Origin: an uncultured Bacteroidales bacterium
Lineage (GTDB): Bacteria > Bacteroidota > Bacteroidia > Bacteroidales > P3
DNA: 64,000 nucleotides
Reading direction: 5' to 3'
NCBI GenBank assembly: GCA_900314725.1
Contig: OMWJ01000005.1
Coordinates: 84,738 to 148,737 of the forward strand
Shown here: positions 17,862-26,749 of the stretch, one piece after another
Layout: each line of letters begins with the position of its first letter
Position numbering within the stretch: position 1 is the first letter of the stretch
Made by a program: the position numbers and the translations under genes
The notes under the pieces: generated by a model
What the model was told of the DNA's origin: nothing
The model's database searches: none
Seen by the model: the letters and a program-made list of their open reading frames with translations, nothing else

Positions 17862-19694
17862 ATGAGTTATAAAATATTAGAAAATAATCCTAATAAGGAA
17901 CATATTCAAGCTATTTTAGATACACTCGTTTCTACTCCCGGTGTATATCAATATTTTGATAAAACAGGTAAAATAATATATGTAGGAAAAGCAAAAAATC
18001 TTAAAAATAGAGTTCTTTCTTATTTCCGTAATGATGTAAAACATACCCTGAAAACTCAGATTCTTGTTCGTAAGATTGCGGATATAAAGTTTGTTCATGT
18101 ATCTTCTGAAACTGAGGCTTTGCTTATGGAGAACAATCTTATAAAAAAGTATAAGCCGAAGTATAATATAATGCTCAAAGATGATAAAACTTATCCTTGG
18201 ATTCGTATAACCAACGAAGAATATCCAAGAATCTTTACCACACGTAATGTAATCAAAGATGGTTCTTCTTATTATGGACCTTACGCAAGTGGAAGGATAC
18301 TCAAAGAACTTATGGATTTGTTACGTAATGTTTTTTCTTATCGCTCATGTTCTTTAAATCTGACAGAAGAAGGTGTAAATCAAGGAAAGTTTAAGCCTTG
18401 TCTTAACGCACAAATAGGATTATGTGATAAGCCTTGCATAGGAGAGCAATCAAGAGTTGAATATCATAAGATGATAAGTGGAGTACGTCAGGTAATAAGA
18501 GGTAATTTTGCGTCCTATCTTAAAGAAATGAAAGCTCAGATGATGTCTTTTGCAGAGCAATTGAATTTTGAGAAAGCTCAGATAATGAAAGAACGTATCA
18601 TGCTTTTGGAAAACTATTCTGCAAAAAGCACTATTGTATCTTCTATTTCGCATGACTTGGAAGTATATTCCTATATTGCTGACGAAGACAAAGTGTTTAT
18701 CAATATGACAAAGGTTGTGGAGGGTAAGGTTAATATGTCTTTTTCTGTGGAAGTGGAAAGAAAGTTGGATATTCCAGCAATAGAGGTCTTTACTTCTGCA
18801 ATTATGCAAAACAGACTCAGATTACAGTGGGAAGCAAAGGAGATAATAGTACCGGAACTTTTAGATTTGCCAAAAGATTATGTACTTCAAACAGTACCTA
18901 ATGGAGGAGAAAGAAAAAAACTTTTGGATTTTGCTTCTCATAATGCATTGCTTTATAGAAATCAAAAGCTAAAAAATGCCAAAATAGTAGATCCTGAACG
19001 ATGGAGTAATAAGGTAGTATTAGAAATGCAGAAGGATTTACAGTTAGCAAAACCTCCACATCATATAGAATGTTTTGATAATTCTAATATACAAGGTACT
19101 AATCCTGTTGCAAGTTGTGTTGTGTTTAGAGAAGGAAAACCTTCAAACAAAGAATATAGACATTTTAACGTAAAAACAGTTGTAGGACCAGATGATTTTG
19201 CTTCTATGCGAGAGATTGTTTTTAGAAGATATTCTCGTTTATCTGCTGAAGGCAAAGAACTACCTGATTTAATAGTAATAGACGGAGGGAAGGGACAACT
19301 TTCTTCTGCTGTGGAGGCATTAAAAAAAGCAGAAGTATATGATAAAGTTGTTGTCATAGGTTTAGCAAAACGTTTGGAAGAAATTTATAAACCTGAAGAT
19401 CCTGTTCCTATTTGTTTAGACAGACGAAGTCATACTCTACAAATAATACAACATATACGAGACGAAGCTCACAGATTTGGTATTACTTTTCATAGAGACA
19501 AAAGAAGTAAGGCTACTTTTCGCACTCAACTAACAGATATAGATGGAATAGGAGAGAAGACAGCAAGAGATCTTCTTTTGAAATATTCATCTGTTGAAAA
19601 GATAAAAAATGCTACTCTTCAGAGTTTAACAGAATGTATTGGTAAATCCAAGGCAGAAAAAGTCTATGCTTTTTATCATCAAAACAAAGACTGA
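17862..19694 (+). CDS. uvrC: Excinuclease ABC subunit C
   Basis: The 610-residue protein has all UvrC parts: a GIY-YIG nuclease at the N-terminus (TPGVYQYFDKTGKIIYVGKAKNLKNRV), the cysteine cluster (C-x6-C-x3-C) in KPCLNAQIGLCDKPCIG, the UvrB-binding UVR motif near residue 220, the RNase H-like nuclease core (IECFDNSNIQGTNPVASCVV, then DLIVIDGGKGQLS) and C-terminal helix-hairpin-helix repeats (LTDIDGIGEKTARDLL). It makes both incisions in nucleotide excision repair. Confidence 0.98.
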   Translation: MSYKILENNPNKEHIQAILDTLVSTPGVYQYFDKTGKIIYVGKAKNLKNRVLSYFRNDVKHTLKTQILVRKIADIKFVHVSSETEALLMENNLIKKYKPKYNIMLKDDKTYPWIRITNEEYPRIFTTRNVIKDGSSYYGPYASGRILKELMDLLRNVFSYRSCSLNLTEEGVNQGKFKPCLNAQIGLCDKPCIGEQSRVEYHKMISGVRQVIRGNFASYLKEMKAQMMSFAEQLNFEKAQIMKERIMLLENYSAKSTIVSSISHDLEVYSYIADEDKVFINMTKVVEGKVNMSFSVEVERKLDIPAIEVFTSAIMQNRLRLQWEAKEIIVPELLDLPKDYVLQTVPNGGERKKLLDFASHNALLYRNQKLKNAKIVDPERWSNKVVLEMQKDLQLAKPPHHIECFDNSNIQGTNPVASCVVFREGKPSNKEYRHFNVKTVVGPDDFASMREIVFRRYSRLSAEGKELPDLIVIDGGKGQLSSAVEALKKAEVYDKVVVIGLAKRLEEIYKPEDPVPICLDRRSHTLQIIQHIRDEAHRFGITFHRDKRSKATFRTQLTDIDGIGEKTARDLLLKYSSVEKIKNATLQSLTECIGKSKAEKVYAFYHQNKD

Positions 19695-19742
19695 CGATAC
19701 AATAATTCTATTCTTTTTGTGTTATTTATTATCGAAACAATT

Positions 19743-19814
19743 GCTCTTGTAGTTTAATGGATAAAATTTCAGATTCCGGTTCTGACGATGAGAGTTCGAT
19801 TCTCTCCAAGGGTA
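19743..19814 (+). tRNA. tRNA-Arg (anticodon CCG)
   Basis: A full cloverleaf can be drawn. The acceptor 19743-19749 pairs with 19807-19813 (two G-U pairs). There is a four-pair D stem and a five-pair anticodon stem TCAGA/TCTGA around loop TTCCGGT. The T arm is GAGAG-TTCGATT-CTCTC. The anticodon CCG reads CGG. CCA is not encoded. Confidence 0.88.
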
Positions 19815-19825
19815 CAAACACACTC

Positions 19826-20656
19826 CTAATTCAAAAGCATAAAGTTTCCTTTTTGTGTTACTTGTTTTCCGTCTTTATTTGTGAAAGTTATGATGTAAAC
19901 ATACGCTCCTGCTTTTCCTAAGGAACCTTTTATCTTTCCGTCCCAACCGTTGTTAATATCTTTAGAAGAGAAAAGCAAAGAGCCGTTGCGAGAGTATATT
20001 TTCATATCGTATGACTTCAAATCTCTGTAAGCAGGTTTAAATACATTGTTAGTAGATTGAGTTGGAGTGAAGGCAGTAGGAATATATAGTTTATCAGGTA
20101 AAGATACTTCTTCCTCCTCTCCATCTATTTTCTTTTCAATTTTCTTTTCTTCAACGATAGGAGTTTTTGTTGTTTCAGTTGTGTTTGCAGTAGCTGTTTC
20201 TTTTTCAACAGTAGTGTTTTCTGTTATTTCTGTCTTATTGTTCAAGACAGAATCCTCTTTATTAAGATTGTTTTCCATAGGTATTGAAGGAAGATTCTCC
20301 CTGTTGGCAATTGTATTTTCAGTCTTAATATCAGAATTCTTTTTATTCTCTCGTTTGACAATATTCTCTATTTTTGACAATATGGTCTTGCTTATTTTTG
20401 TGCTTTTTACATAGTCAGGTAAAGTGTTGTTAGAAGATGTTGGTTGAGTGTGATTAGGAGCAGAAACCACAAAAACTACAACAGCCACAATGCCAATAAG
20501 TCCAATTATAGATAGAGTTTTAAAAGGGAAAGTTTTCTTAGCAACTTTTCTTCCTATATTTTTCCATATTTTTTCTTCAGGTTGAGGTCTGTATTCTGAA
20601 AGTCTTTCTTTGAAATCTCTCAAACCATTGTCTTTATTCTCATAATACTCATTCAT
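19826..20656 (-). CDS. Membrane-anchored CHU_C-domain protein, putative anti-sigma partner
   Basis: The 276-residue protein has a short charged cytoplasmic N-terminus with EYRPQPEEKIWKNIGRKVAKK and one membrane helix (about 47-67). A low-complexity Thr/Glu/Asn/Lys stretch follows. At the C-terminus is a gliding-motility-associated domain (YIPTAFTPTQSTNNVFKP ... YDMKIYSRNGSLLFSS ... WDGKIKG ... GAYVYIITFTNKDGK). Its start overlaps the ECF sigma gene by 8 nt. The layout suggests an anti-sigma factor that senses the envelope through a T9SS-type domain; this role is inferred. Confidence 0.7.
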   Translation of the reverse strand: MNEYYENKDNGLRDFKERLSEYRPQPEEKIWKNIGRKVAKKTFPFKTLSIIGLIGIVAVVVFVVSAPNHTQPTSSNNTLPDYVKSTKISKTILSKIENIVKRENKKNSDIKTENTIANRENLPSIPMENNLNKEDSVLNNKTEITENTTVEKETATANTTETTKTPIVEEKKIEKKIDGEEEEVSLPDKLYIPTAFTPTQSTNNVFKPAYRDLKSYDMKIYSRNGSLLFSSKDINNGWDGKIKGSLGKAGAYVYIITFTNKDGKQVTQKGNFMLLN

Positions 20657-21197
20657 TTACATTCTCCTTTTCTTTTAGAAAATTACGCATCTTTATCTTT
20701 GCACGCATATTAATACTTCTAAGTGTTGAAGCTTTTCGTCCCGTCAATTTTTCTACCTCTTTATACGACATATCTTCCATCTCCACCATATTAAACACTA
20801 TACGTTCCTCATGTTTTAAAGAATATAAGGCATTTAATAAAGTCTGTATGCTAAACCTTTTGGTATCTACATCAAATTTAAAGTTTTCTTCTTCGCAATC
20901 TTCTATATTTTTATCAATAATACTAAATCTCTTTTTCAATTTCAGTTGGTTGAGTATGTTGTTTATAAAAACACGTCTTAGCCATTTGCTTAAATCATTG
21001 ACATTCTCAAGGTGTTTAGGCGAAGACAATATTTTTATGAAAGTATCCTGCAAAATATCTTCGGCATCTTCTTTGTTTTTCATATAACGCAGACAGATTG
21101 CAAACATCTCACTTGCATATTCGTCATAAAGAGCTTTTTGGTAGTCTTCGTCTTTTCTTATACAGCCTAATATTATGTCCTCTTGAGTATAGTTCAT
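20649..21197 (-). CDS. ECF-type RNA polymerase sigma factor
   Basis: The 182-residue protein has sigma region 2 (YASEMFAICLRYMKNKEDAEDILQDTFIKIL) and region 4 (LKHEERIVFNMVEMEDMSYKEVEKLTGRKASTLRS). It ends by overlapping the start of the CHU_C-domain membrane protein, its likely regulator. A TAATTTTG -7 box lies about 35 nt upstream of its start. Confidence 0.92.
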   Translation of the reverse strand: MNYTQEDIILGCIRKDEDYQKALYDEYASEMFAICLRYMKNKEDAEDILQDTFIKILSSPKHLENVNDLSKWLRRVFINNILNQLKLKKRFSIIDKNIEDCEEENFKFDVDTKRFSIQTLLNALYSLKHEERIVFNMVEMEDMSYKEVEKLTGRKASTLRSINMRAKIKMRNFLKEKENVNE

Positions 21198-21231
21198 TTA
21201 AATCTATGACAATAAATTTTTAAATTTGTTG

Positions 21232-21239
21232 CAAAATTA
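21232..21239 (-). promoter_or_regulatory. -7 box TAATTTTG for the sigma factor operon
   Basis: Plus-strand CAAAATTA, 34 nt upstream of the sigma factor start, reads as TAnnTTTG on minus. Confidence 0.65.
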
Positions 21240-21316
21240 GGAGATTTTTTTGTGTTTTTTATTCTTTTTTCTACGGAAAAGATAACGATTTGATATATTG
21301 GGATTTATAGACTCTG

Positions 21317-21419
21317 AAAAAAGTCTTCGTTTTGAGAAAAAAAGATCAAGTCTTTACACCCTAAACATCAAGATTTAAAAAATTAAAACGAAGACTTTTT
21401 TCATCAACTCTTTTTTTAT
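21317..21419. repeat. Modular A/T-tract word repeat, cluster C
   Basis: This lies in the 439-bp spacer between the divergent sigma-factor and DUF349 genes. The outer arms 21317-21333 and 21385-21401 are a perfect 17-bp inverted repeat. Inside lie AAAGATCAAGTC and ACACCCTAAACATCAAG, the inverse of word order seen in clusters B and D. After the right arm comes CATCAACTCTTTTTTT. Confidence 0.8.
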
Positions 21420-21528
21420 GGAAAACAGAACAAAATTGTCCGTATGTGATTTGGTTGTAGAAGTGTTGTGGCTTGTGGTGTAGGGATAAAAAATAATCAT
21501 TTTTTATTGCTGTATGGAAAAAAAGTTA

Positions 21529-21536
21529 TATGTTTG
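21529..21536 (+). promoter_or_regulatory. -7 box TATGTTTG for the DUF349 gene
   Basis: It is an exact TAnnTTTG match about 100 nt upstream of the start codon, leaving a fairly long leader. Confidence 0.6.
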
Positions 21537-21636
21537 CAAAAATTTTAAAACAAAACAACAAAAAAGAAAACTATTTTAATATTAATTAATGAATGAACTT
21601 CTGAATATTCAGAGGTGTTAAACAACAAACTAAATT

Positions 21637-23589
21637 ATGGATAATACACAAGAAGTACAGAATGTACAAATGCAAGAACAAACTGAAAACGTGCAGAAAG
21701 AGGAGCAAGCACAAAACGAATTAACACAACAGACTCCTCAAACCGAACAACCAATGCAGGAAACACCTTCAGCAGAGGAACAACCTGTTGAAGAAAAAGA
21801 GGATAAAGTATCTCTTGATGCAATAATAGAAGAGTATTCCAAGAAGACAAGAGAAGAACTTGTTAAGGAATTGCAAAGCATAATCAATAAAAATGATTAT
21901 GAAGAGTTGAAATCCAGAGTACCTTTGCTGAGAAATACTTTTAAAAATCTTCCTCAACCAGAACCTCAGGTAGAAAAGATTACAAAGAAGGTTACTAATG
22001 AACAAGGTGAAGAAGAAGAGGTTGTTGAAACCAAGACAATAGAAGATGTTACAGAAGTAAAATTCCGTGAATTATACAATCAATATAAGCAAATTCGTCA
22101 AGACTATCAACAAAAAGAAGAACAACAAAAAGAAGAAAATCTGAAAAAGAAGCACGCTTTGTTGGAAGACTTAAAGAAGTTGTTGGATAGCAACCAAACT
22201 CTTAAGGAAATCTATGACGAATTCAATAATATTCAAGAAAAATGGAAAGAGATAGGTAATGTGCCACACGCAGAAGTAAATAATTTGTGGGAGACTTACC
22301 ATTTCCTTATTGAAAAGTTCTATGAAAAAGTTAAGATAAACAGAGAACTAAGAGACTTAGACCTAAAGAAAAATTTAGAAAAGAAGTTGATGCTTTGTGA
22401 AAAAGTGGAAGAATTGTTGGTAGATGAAGACATAAACAACTCTTTTGCTATTCTGCAAGGCTATCATACACAGTGGAAAGAAATAGGTGCAGTTCCTTCT
22501 GATAAAAATGATGAGGTATGGGAAAGATTTAAACGTGCTTCTGATGCTATCAATCAAAGAAGAAGAGAATACTATGAAAAACGAACTGAAGAGTTAGAGG
22601 AAAACAAAGCAAAGAAAGAAGCTTTATCTGAAAAAGTTAGCGAGGTAATCTCAAGAGAAATGAAGACAATGAAAGATTGGAACGCTGCAACAGAAGAGAT
22701 TAATGCTTTGTTCAATGAATGGAAAACAATAGGACCTATTCCAAAGAAAGACAACGAAACTCTTTGGACTAAGTTCAAAACAATGATAGATGGTTTCTTT
22801 GAAAGTAAAAAAGAGATGCTTGACAAAATGAAGCAAGCGGAAGAAGAAAACTATAACAAGAAACTTGCGATATGTGTTAAAGCAGAAGAGATAGCTAAGA
22901 GAGAAGATTTTGACGCTGCAACAAAAGAATTGAAAGACTTGCAAGAAGAATGGAAGCATATAGGATATGTAAGAAAGAACTTATCTGACAAAATCTGGTT
23001 GCGTTTCCGTGCTGCTTGTGATGAGTTCTTTAATAGAAAGAGTGAGAGCTATCTTCAAACACATAGAGAAGTAGAAGAGAATATTAAAAAGAAGCAAGAT
23101 CTTATAGAAGAACTAAAAGGTTATCAATTCTCAGAAGATAAGCAACAGAATGTTGATGCTTTGAAAGATTTTCAAAAACGTTGGTTTGAAATAGGTTTCA
23201 CTCCAAGAGAAGAGAGAAAGAAACTTCAAGAACAGTGGGATGAAGTTATTAATGCAAATAGAGATAAACTTCAAATAAGTGCAGATGAGATAGCTTCAAG
23301 AGGAAGAAACAACAGAAATTCTTTTGAAAAATTGAAAGAGCAAGGAGATAACGCCGTAAGAAAACGTATCAAATCTCTTGAAGATGAAATAGCACGAGTT
23401 GAAAATAATATGGGCTTCTTTGCAAATAGTAAGAATGCAGATGTTCTTAAACAAGAATTTGAAAAGAAAATTAATAGATTAAGAACTGAAATGCAAGATC
23501 TTTCTACTAAATTAAAACAATCTTTAGCACCTAAACAAACTGTTGAAAATGAGCAAAAAGACGCTCAAGAACAGCCTGTTCAAGAATAA
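21637..23589 (+). CDS. DUF349 repeat protein
   Basis: The 650-residue protein has a Gln/Glu-rich N-terminus of about 60 residues, then a series of DUF349 repeats of about 70 residues. Each contains the W-K-E-I-G-x-V/I-P signature (EKWKEIGNVPHAEVNNLWETY, QWKEIGAVPSDKNDEVWERF, EWKTIGPIPKKDNETLWTKF, EWKHIGYVRKNLSDKIWLRF, RWFEIGFTPREERKKLQEQW). A coiled coil forms the C-terminus. DUF349 proteins are common in Bacteroidota and their role is not established. It is a single gene. Confidence 0.88.
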   Translation: MDNTQEVQNVQMQEQTENVQKEEQAQNELTQQTPQTEQPMQETPSAEEQPVEEKEDKVSLDAIIEEYSKKTREELVKELQSIINKNDYEELKSRVPLLRNTFKNLPQPEPQVEKITKKVTNEQGEEEEVVETKTIEDVTEVKFRELYNQYKQIRQDYQQKEEQQKEENLKKKHALLEDLKKLLDSNQTLKEIYDEFNNIQEKWKEIGNVPHAEVNNLWETYHFLIEKFYEKVKINRELRDLDLKKNLEKKLMLCEKVEELLVDEDINNSFAILQGYHTQWKEIGAVPSDKNDEVWERFKRASDAINQRRREYYEKRTEELEENKAKKEALSEKVSEVISREMKTMKDWNAATEEINALFNEWKTIGPIPKKDNETLWTKFKTMIDGFFESKKEMLDKMKQAEEENYNKKLAICVKAEEIAKREDFDAATKELKDLQEEWKHIGYVRKNLSDKIWLRFRAACDEFFNRKSESYLQTHREVEENIKKKQDLIEELKGYQFSEDKQQNVDALKDFQKRWFEIGFTPREERKKLQEQWDEVINANRDKLQISADEIASRGRNNRNSFEKLKEQGDNAVRKRIKSLEDEIARVENNMGFFANSKNADVLKQEFEKKINRLRTEMQDLSTKLKQSLAPKQTVENEQKDAQEQPVQE

Positions 23590-23638
23590 AATAATAAAAA
23601 AAGTTGCAAAAATATTTACCATTATTGAAAATAAGTAG

Positions 23639-23646
23639 TATTTTTG
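23639..23646 (+). promoter_or_regulatory. -7 box TATTTTTG for rpmE2
   Basis: It is an exact TAnnTTTG match, 46 nt before the L31 start codon. Confidence 0.65.
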
Positions 23647-23692
23647 CAACTTGAATTTTTAGAAAAAGTATAACAAAAAACAATATAAGGTA

Positions 23693-23962
23693 ATGAAGAA
23701 AGATATTCATCCAAAGAATTACAGAGTTTGCGCATTCAAAGATATGTCCAATGAACAAGTGTTTTTGACTCGTTCTTGTGCTAATTCAAAAGAAACTATA
23801 GAGATAGACGGAGAAACTTACCCTCTTATTAAATTGGAAATTTCAAATACATCTCACCCTTTCTTCACAGGAAAGGTTAAACTTGTGGATACAGCCGGTA
23901 TGGTTGATAAGTATTTGAATAAGTACAAAAATCGTAAGCCAATGGGTAACGTTGCAAAATAG
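23693..23962 (+). CDS. rpmE2: 50S ribosomal protein L31, type B
   Basis: The 89-residue protein starts MKKDIHPKNYRVCAFKDMSN and contains SCANSKETIEIDGETYPLIKLEISNTSHPFFTGK, the type-B L31 pattern. The C-x-x-C zinc site of type-A L31 is absent, as expected for the zinc-independent form that is the standard L31 in this phylum. The last residues (YLNKYKNRK) match the type-B C-terminus. Confidence 0.96.
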   Translation: MKKDIHPKNYRVCAFKDMSNEQVFLTRSCANSKETIEIDGETYPLIKLEISNTSHPFFTGKVKLVDTAGMVDKYLNKYKNRKPMGNVAK

Positions 23963-23986
23963 TTTCTTGCGTAAAACAAAATCAAT

Positions 23987-24032
23987 AACAAGTGTCTTTC
24001 GTCTTTAATTGGTGGAAGGTACTTGTTTTTTT
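23987..24032 (+). terminator. Intrinsic terminator of rpmE2
   Basis: The arms 23987-24000 and 24014-24027 pair over 14 bp with three G-U pairs. A run of seven T follows. It lies 25 nt past the L31 stop codon. Confidence 0.85.
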
Positions 24033-24066
24033 ATAATCATATTTGAATATCTAAAACGAAGATAAA

Positions 24067-25440
24067 ATGAATTTCAAGCAGGCAATAAGTAACTTTCCTT
24101 TATTCAAAAGCATATATGAGCAACTTGTTATTAAAACAAGTATGGGAAGAGACTTTCTTTTCTCTTTGCCTTTTTCAAATAATAAGGAGTATTTAGAAAG
24201 ACAATATCTGTTAGTAGAGGATTGTCAAAACTTTATTTCTTCTTTGAGTAGTAATGATAAAATGCTTTTGGAGTGTGTTCTTTATGATATTCACAACATA
24301 AATGGTAGTCTTAATTTGATAGAACAAAAAGAAACGCTTGATGATGTAGGCTTGTTTGAAGTTAAAGCCTTCTGTTTAGCATGTAAGAAGTTGAAAACAA
24401 TGATAACACCATTGAAGAGTGAGGAATTTGTTTTCAACGATTTGCAAGAAGTAATCTCTTTGTTAGACCCTGAAGGCTTAGAAGTCAATCAATTCTATGT
24501 CTATCCTGCTTATCATAAAGATTTATCAGAAAAAAGGAAACTTTTTGAGAGCTATAAACAAGCGGAAGATGCAAGAGCTAATGATGTTTATGAACAGATA
24601 CTTGATATAGAAAATATAGTAAGAGCAGAACTATGTCAAAAACTTTATCCTTATACTGAAAAAATGCGAGAGGATATTCAGCGTCTTGCTCTTTTGGATA
24701 TTACTATAGCAAAAGCCGAGTTAAACCTTGCACTGAATCTTGTGAAGCCAACGATTGCAACTGATTTACAAATAAACTATGATAAAATATTTAATCCTAT
24801 AATAAAACAAGCTCTTAATAAGCGAGACAAAGATTTTCAAGCAATAGATATTACAATAAATGAAGAGCCTATACTTATTACAGGAGCGAATATGTCTGGT
24901 AAAACAGTTGTATTAAAAACCCTTGCTCTTTCACAACTTATGATACAGTTTGGCTTCTTTGCTCCTTGTGAAAAATGTAGCGTATCTTTGTTTGAAGACG
25001 TCCTGTGTTCTATAGGAGATAATCAAGATGAAAACGAAGGACTTTCATCCTTTGCTTCTGAAATTCTGACCTTAAATTCTATTATAAAAAAGGTAAAAGA
25101 CAAAAAACATTATCTTGTTCTTGTTGATGAATTAGCAAGAACGACAAATCCGATAGAAGGAATAAAACTTTTGCAAGGTTTTATATCAACTCTTGCGTTG
25201 GGTAGTTCCCTCGCTGTTGTTACTACTCATTATTCCAATATACAAGTTAAATGTCATAGATTAAGGGTAAAAGGATTTATAGGTAAAAACCTCCTTCCTC
25301 CAATTTCAATAGCCAATCTTTCTGATAATATAGATTATTCCTTAGTTGAAGACAATAGTAATGAAGCTCCAACAGAGGCAATAAATCTATGTAAGTTGTT
25401 GGGAATAGATGATGATTGGATAAATGCGACACTGCAATAA
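24067..25440 (+). CDS. kamC: KamC, MutS-like ATPase, predicted lysine 5,6-aminomutase reactivase
   Basis: The 457-residue protein has a C-terminal MutS-type ATPase: Walker A GANMSGKTVVLKTL (about residue 277), Walker B HYLVLVDELARTTNP and switch TTHYS. The mismatch-recognition domains of MutS are missing. Such MutS-like genes sit inside lysine-fermentation clusters as kamC, partner of kamB. It should help restore the B12 enzyme KamDE. Here it stands alone between rpmE2 and citDEF, separated from kamAB by about 8 kb. A MutS2 or MutS1 assignment is unlikely given length and context. Confidence 0.75.
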   Translation: MNFKQAISNFPLFKSIYEQLVIKTSMGRDFLFSLPFSNNKEYLERQYLLVEDCQNFISSLSSNDKMLLECVLYDIHNINGSLNLIEQKETLDDVGLFEVKAFCLACKKLKTMITPLKSEEFVFNDLQEVISLLDPEGLEVNQFYVYPAYHKDLSEKRKLFESYKQAEDARANDVYEQILDIENIVRAELCQKLYPYTEKMREDIQRLALLDITIAKAELNLALNLVKPTIATDLQINYDKIFNPIIKQALNKRDKDFQAIDITINEEPILITGANMSGKTVVLKTLALSQLMIQFGFFAPCEKCSVSLFEDVLCSIGDNQDENEGLSSFASEILTLNSIIKKVKDKKHYLVLVDELARTTNPIEGIKLLQGFISTLALGSSLAVVTTHYSNIQVKCHRLRVKGFIGKNLLPPISIANLSDNIDYSLVEDNSNEAPTEAINLCKLLGIDDDWINATLQ

Positions 25441-25542
25441 TAAGTTTTGTGTTAAATATTTTGTTATGCAAAAAAAACAAAGTAAATTTGCCACCTATTT
25501 TTAAGACTTTCATTCATATTTAAATAAAAAATAGAAAAAATC

Positions 25543-25821
25543 ATGGATATTAAACAAGCTTTCGCCGGCACTTTGGAATCTGGCGATATAATGATTAAGA
25601 TTGAGCCTAATGATAAACAAGGGCTTGAGATTAATCTTGAAAGCACCGTTGCTTACCAATTTGGAGAGCAAATAAAAAGTGTTATTCAAGAAACATTGAA
25701 AGGTTTGGACATTAATAGTGCTATTGTTACAGCAACTGATAAAGGAGCTTTGGACTGCACTATCCGTGCCCGTGTTACAGCAGCTGCTGTTCGTGCCACA
25801 GGAAAAGACGTGTGGGCATAA
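25543..25821 (+). CDS. citD: Citrate lyase acyl carrier protein (gamma subunit)
   Basis: The 92-residue protein begins MDIKQAFAGTLESGDIMIKI. The Ser in TLESGD (residue 13) is the position that carries the phosphoribosyl-dephospho-CoA arm in CitD. The end, DKGALDCTIRARV, is also conserved. It is the first gene of citDEF, with citE 39 nt downstream. The genes that make and attach the arm (citX, citG) and citC are not in the window. Confidence 0.95.
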   Translation: MDIKQAFAGTLESGDIMIKIEPNDKQGLEINLESTVAYQFGEQIKSVIQETLKGLDINSAIVTATDKGALDCTIRARVTAAAVRATGKDVWA

Positions 25822-25860
25822 GAATTTTTTGTATAATCAATCAAAACAAATCAAAGAACT

Positions 25861-26748
25861 ATGCAAAGATTAAGAAGAACAATGATGTTTGTTCCGGGCA
25901 ACAATCCAGCAATGATGTCAGATGCTTTTATTTATGGTCCTGACTCAATAATGCTTGACTTGGAAGACTCGGTTACAATGGCAGAAAAAGATGCCGCAAG
26001 ACTTTTAGTTCATAACGCATTAAAGACAATAGACTATGGCAATACTGAAATGGTTGTCAGAGTTAATCCATTAAATACTCCTTATGGAAAGAAGGATGTT
26101 GAAGCTGTTGTAAAGGCTGGTGTTGATGTTATTCGTATGCCTAAAACAGAAACAGCAGAAGAAGTTCAAGAACTTGAAGCCGAAATAGAAAAAGTAGAAA
26201 AAGAATTAGGTTGTCTTGGTAGAACTCAGATAATGGCTGCAATAGAAAGCACAAAAGGAATTATAAATGCATACGCTATTGCAACTGCATCAAAGCGTAT
26301 GATGGGTATTGCTTTAGGAGCAGAAGACTATTGTGCTAATCTGAAAACACAGAGAACTCCTTCTGGTGATGAACTTCTTTTGGCAAGAGAGACTATAGTT
26401 GTTGCTGCTCGTGCTGCTGGTATCTATGCTTTGGATACAGTTTATTCAAATCTTAATGATATGGAAACTTTCCGCAAAGAAGTAGAACTTATCAAGCGTT
26501 TAGGATTTGATGGTAAGAGTATCATAAACCCTCGTCAAATAGAAATTATCAACGAAGTATTTACTCCAACAGAAAAAGAAATAGAAAAAGCTAAGACTAT
26601 TGTTGCAGCAATTAAGGAAGCAGCAGCAAAAGGTTCTGGCGTTATTGCAGTAAATGGTAAGATGGTAGATAAGCCTGTTGTTACAAGAGCTGAACATACA
26701 ATTGAGTTAGCTTTAGCTGCAGGTGTAATAACAAAGGAGGATTTATAA
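25861..26748 (+). CDS. citE: Citrate lyase beta subunit (citryl-ACP lyase)
   Basis: The 295-residue HpcH/HpaI-type TIM barrel shows RRTMMFVPGNNPAMMSDAF, SIMLDLEDSVTMAEKDAAR, VVRVNPLNTPYG and LGAEDYCANLKTQRT. It cleaves citryl-ACP to acetyl-ACP and oxaloacetate. It lies between citD and citF with 1 nt to citF, and an AAAGGAGG at 26733-26740 may serve citF translation. Confidence 0.96.
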   Translation: MQRLRRTMMFVPGNNPAMMSDAFIYGPDSIMLDLEDSVTMAEKDAARLLVHNALKTIDYGNTEMVVRVNPLNTPYGKKDVEAVVKAGVDVIRMPKTETAEEVQELEAEIEKVEKELGCLGRTQIMAAIESTKGIINAYAIATASKRMMGIALGAEDYCANLKTQRTPSGDELLLARETIVVAARAAGIYALDTVYSNLNDMETFRKEVELIKRLGFDGKSIINPRQIEIINEVFTPTEKEIEKAKTIVAAIKEAAAKGSGVIAVNGKMVDKPVVTRAEHTIELALAAGVITKEDL

Positions 26749-26749
26749 T

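Noticed and set aside
24067..25440. DNA mismatch repair protein MutS or MutS2
   Set aside because: The mismatch-binding and Smr domains are missing. Length and the nearby lysine fermentation genes fit KamC better.
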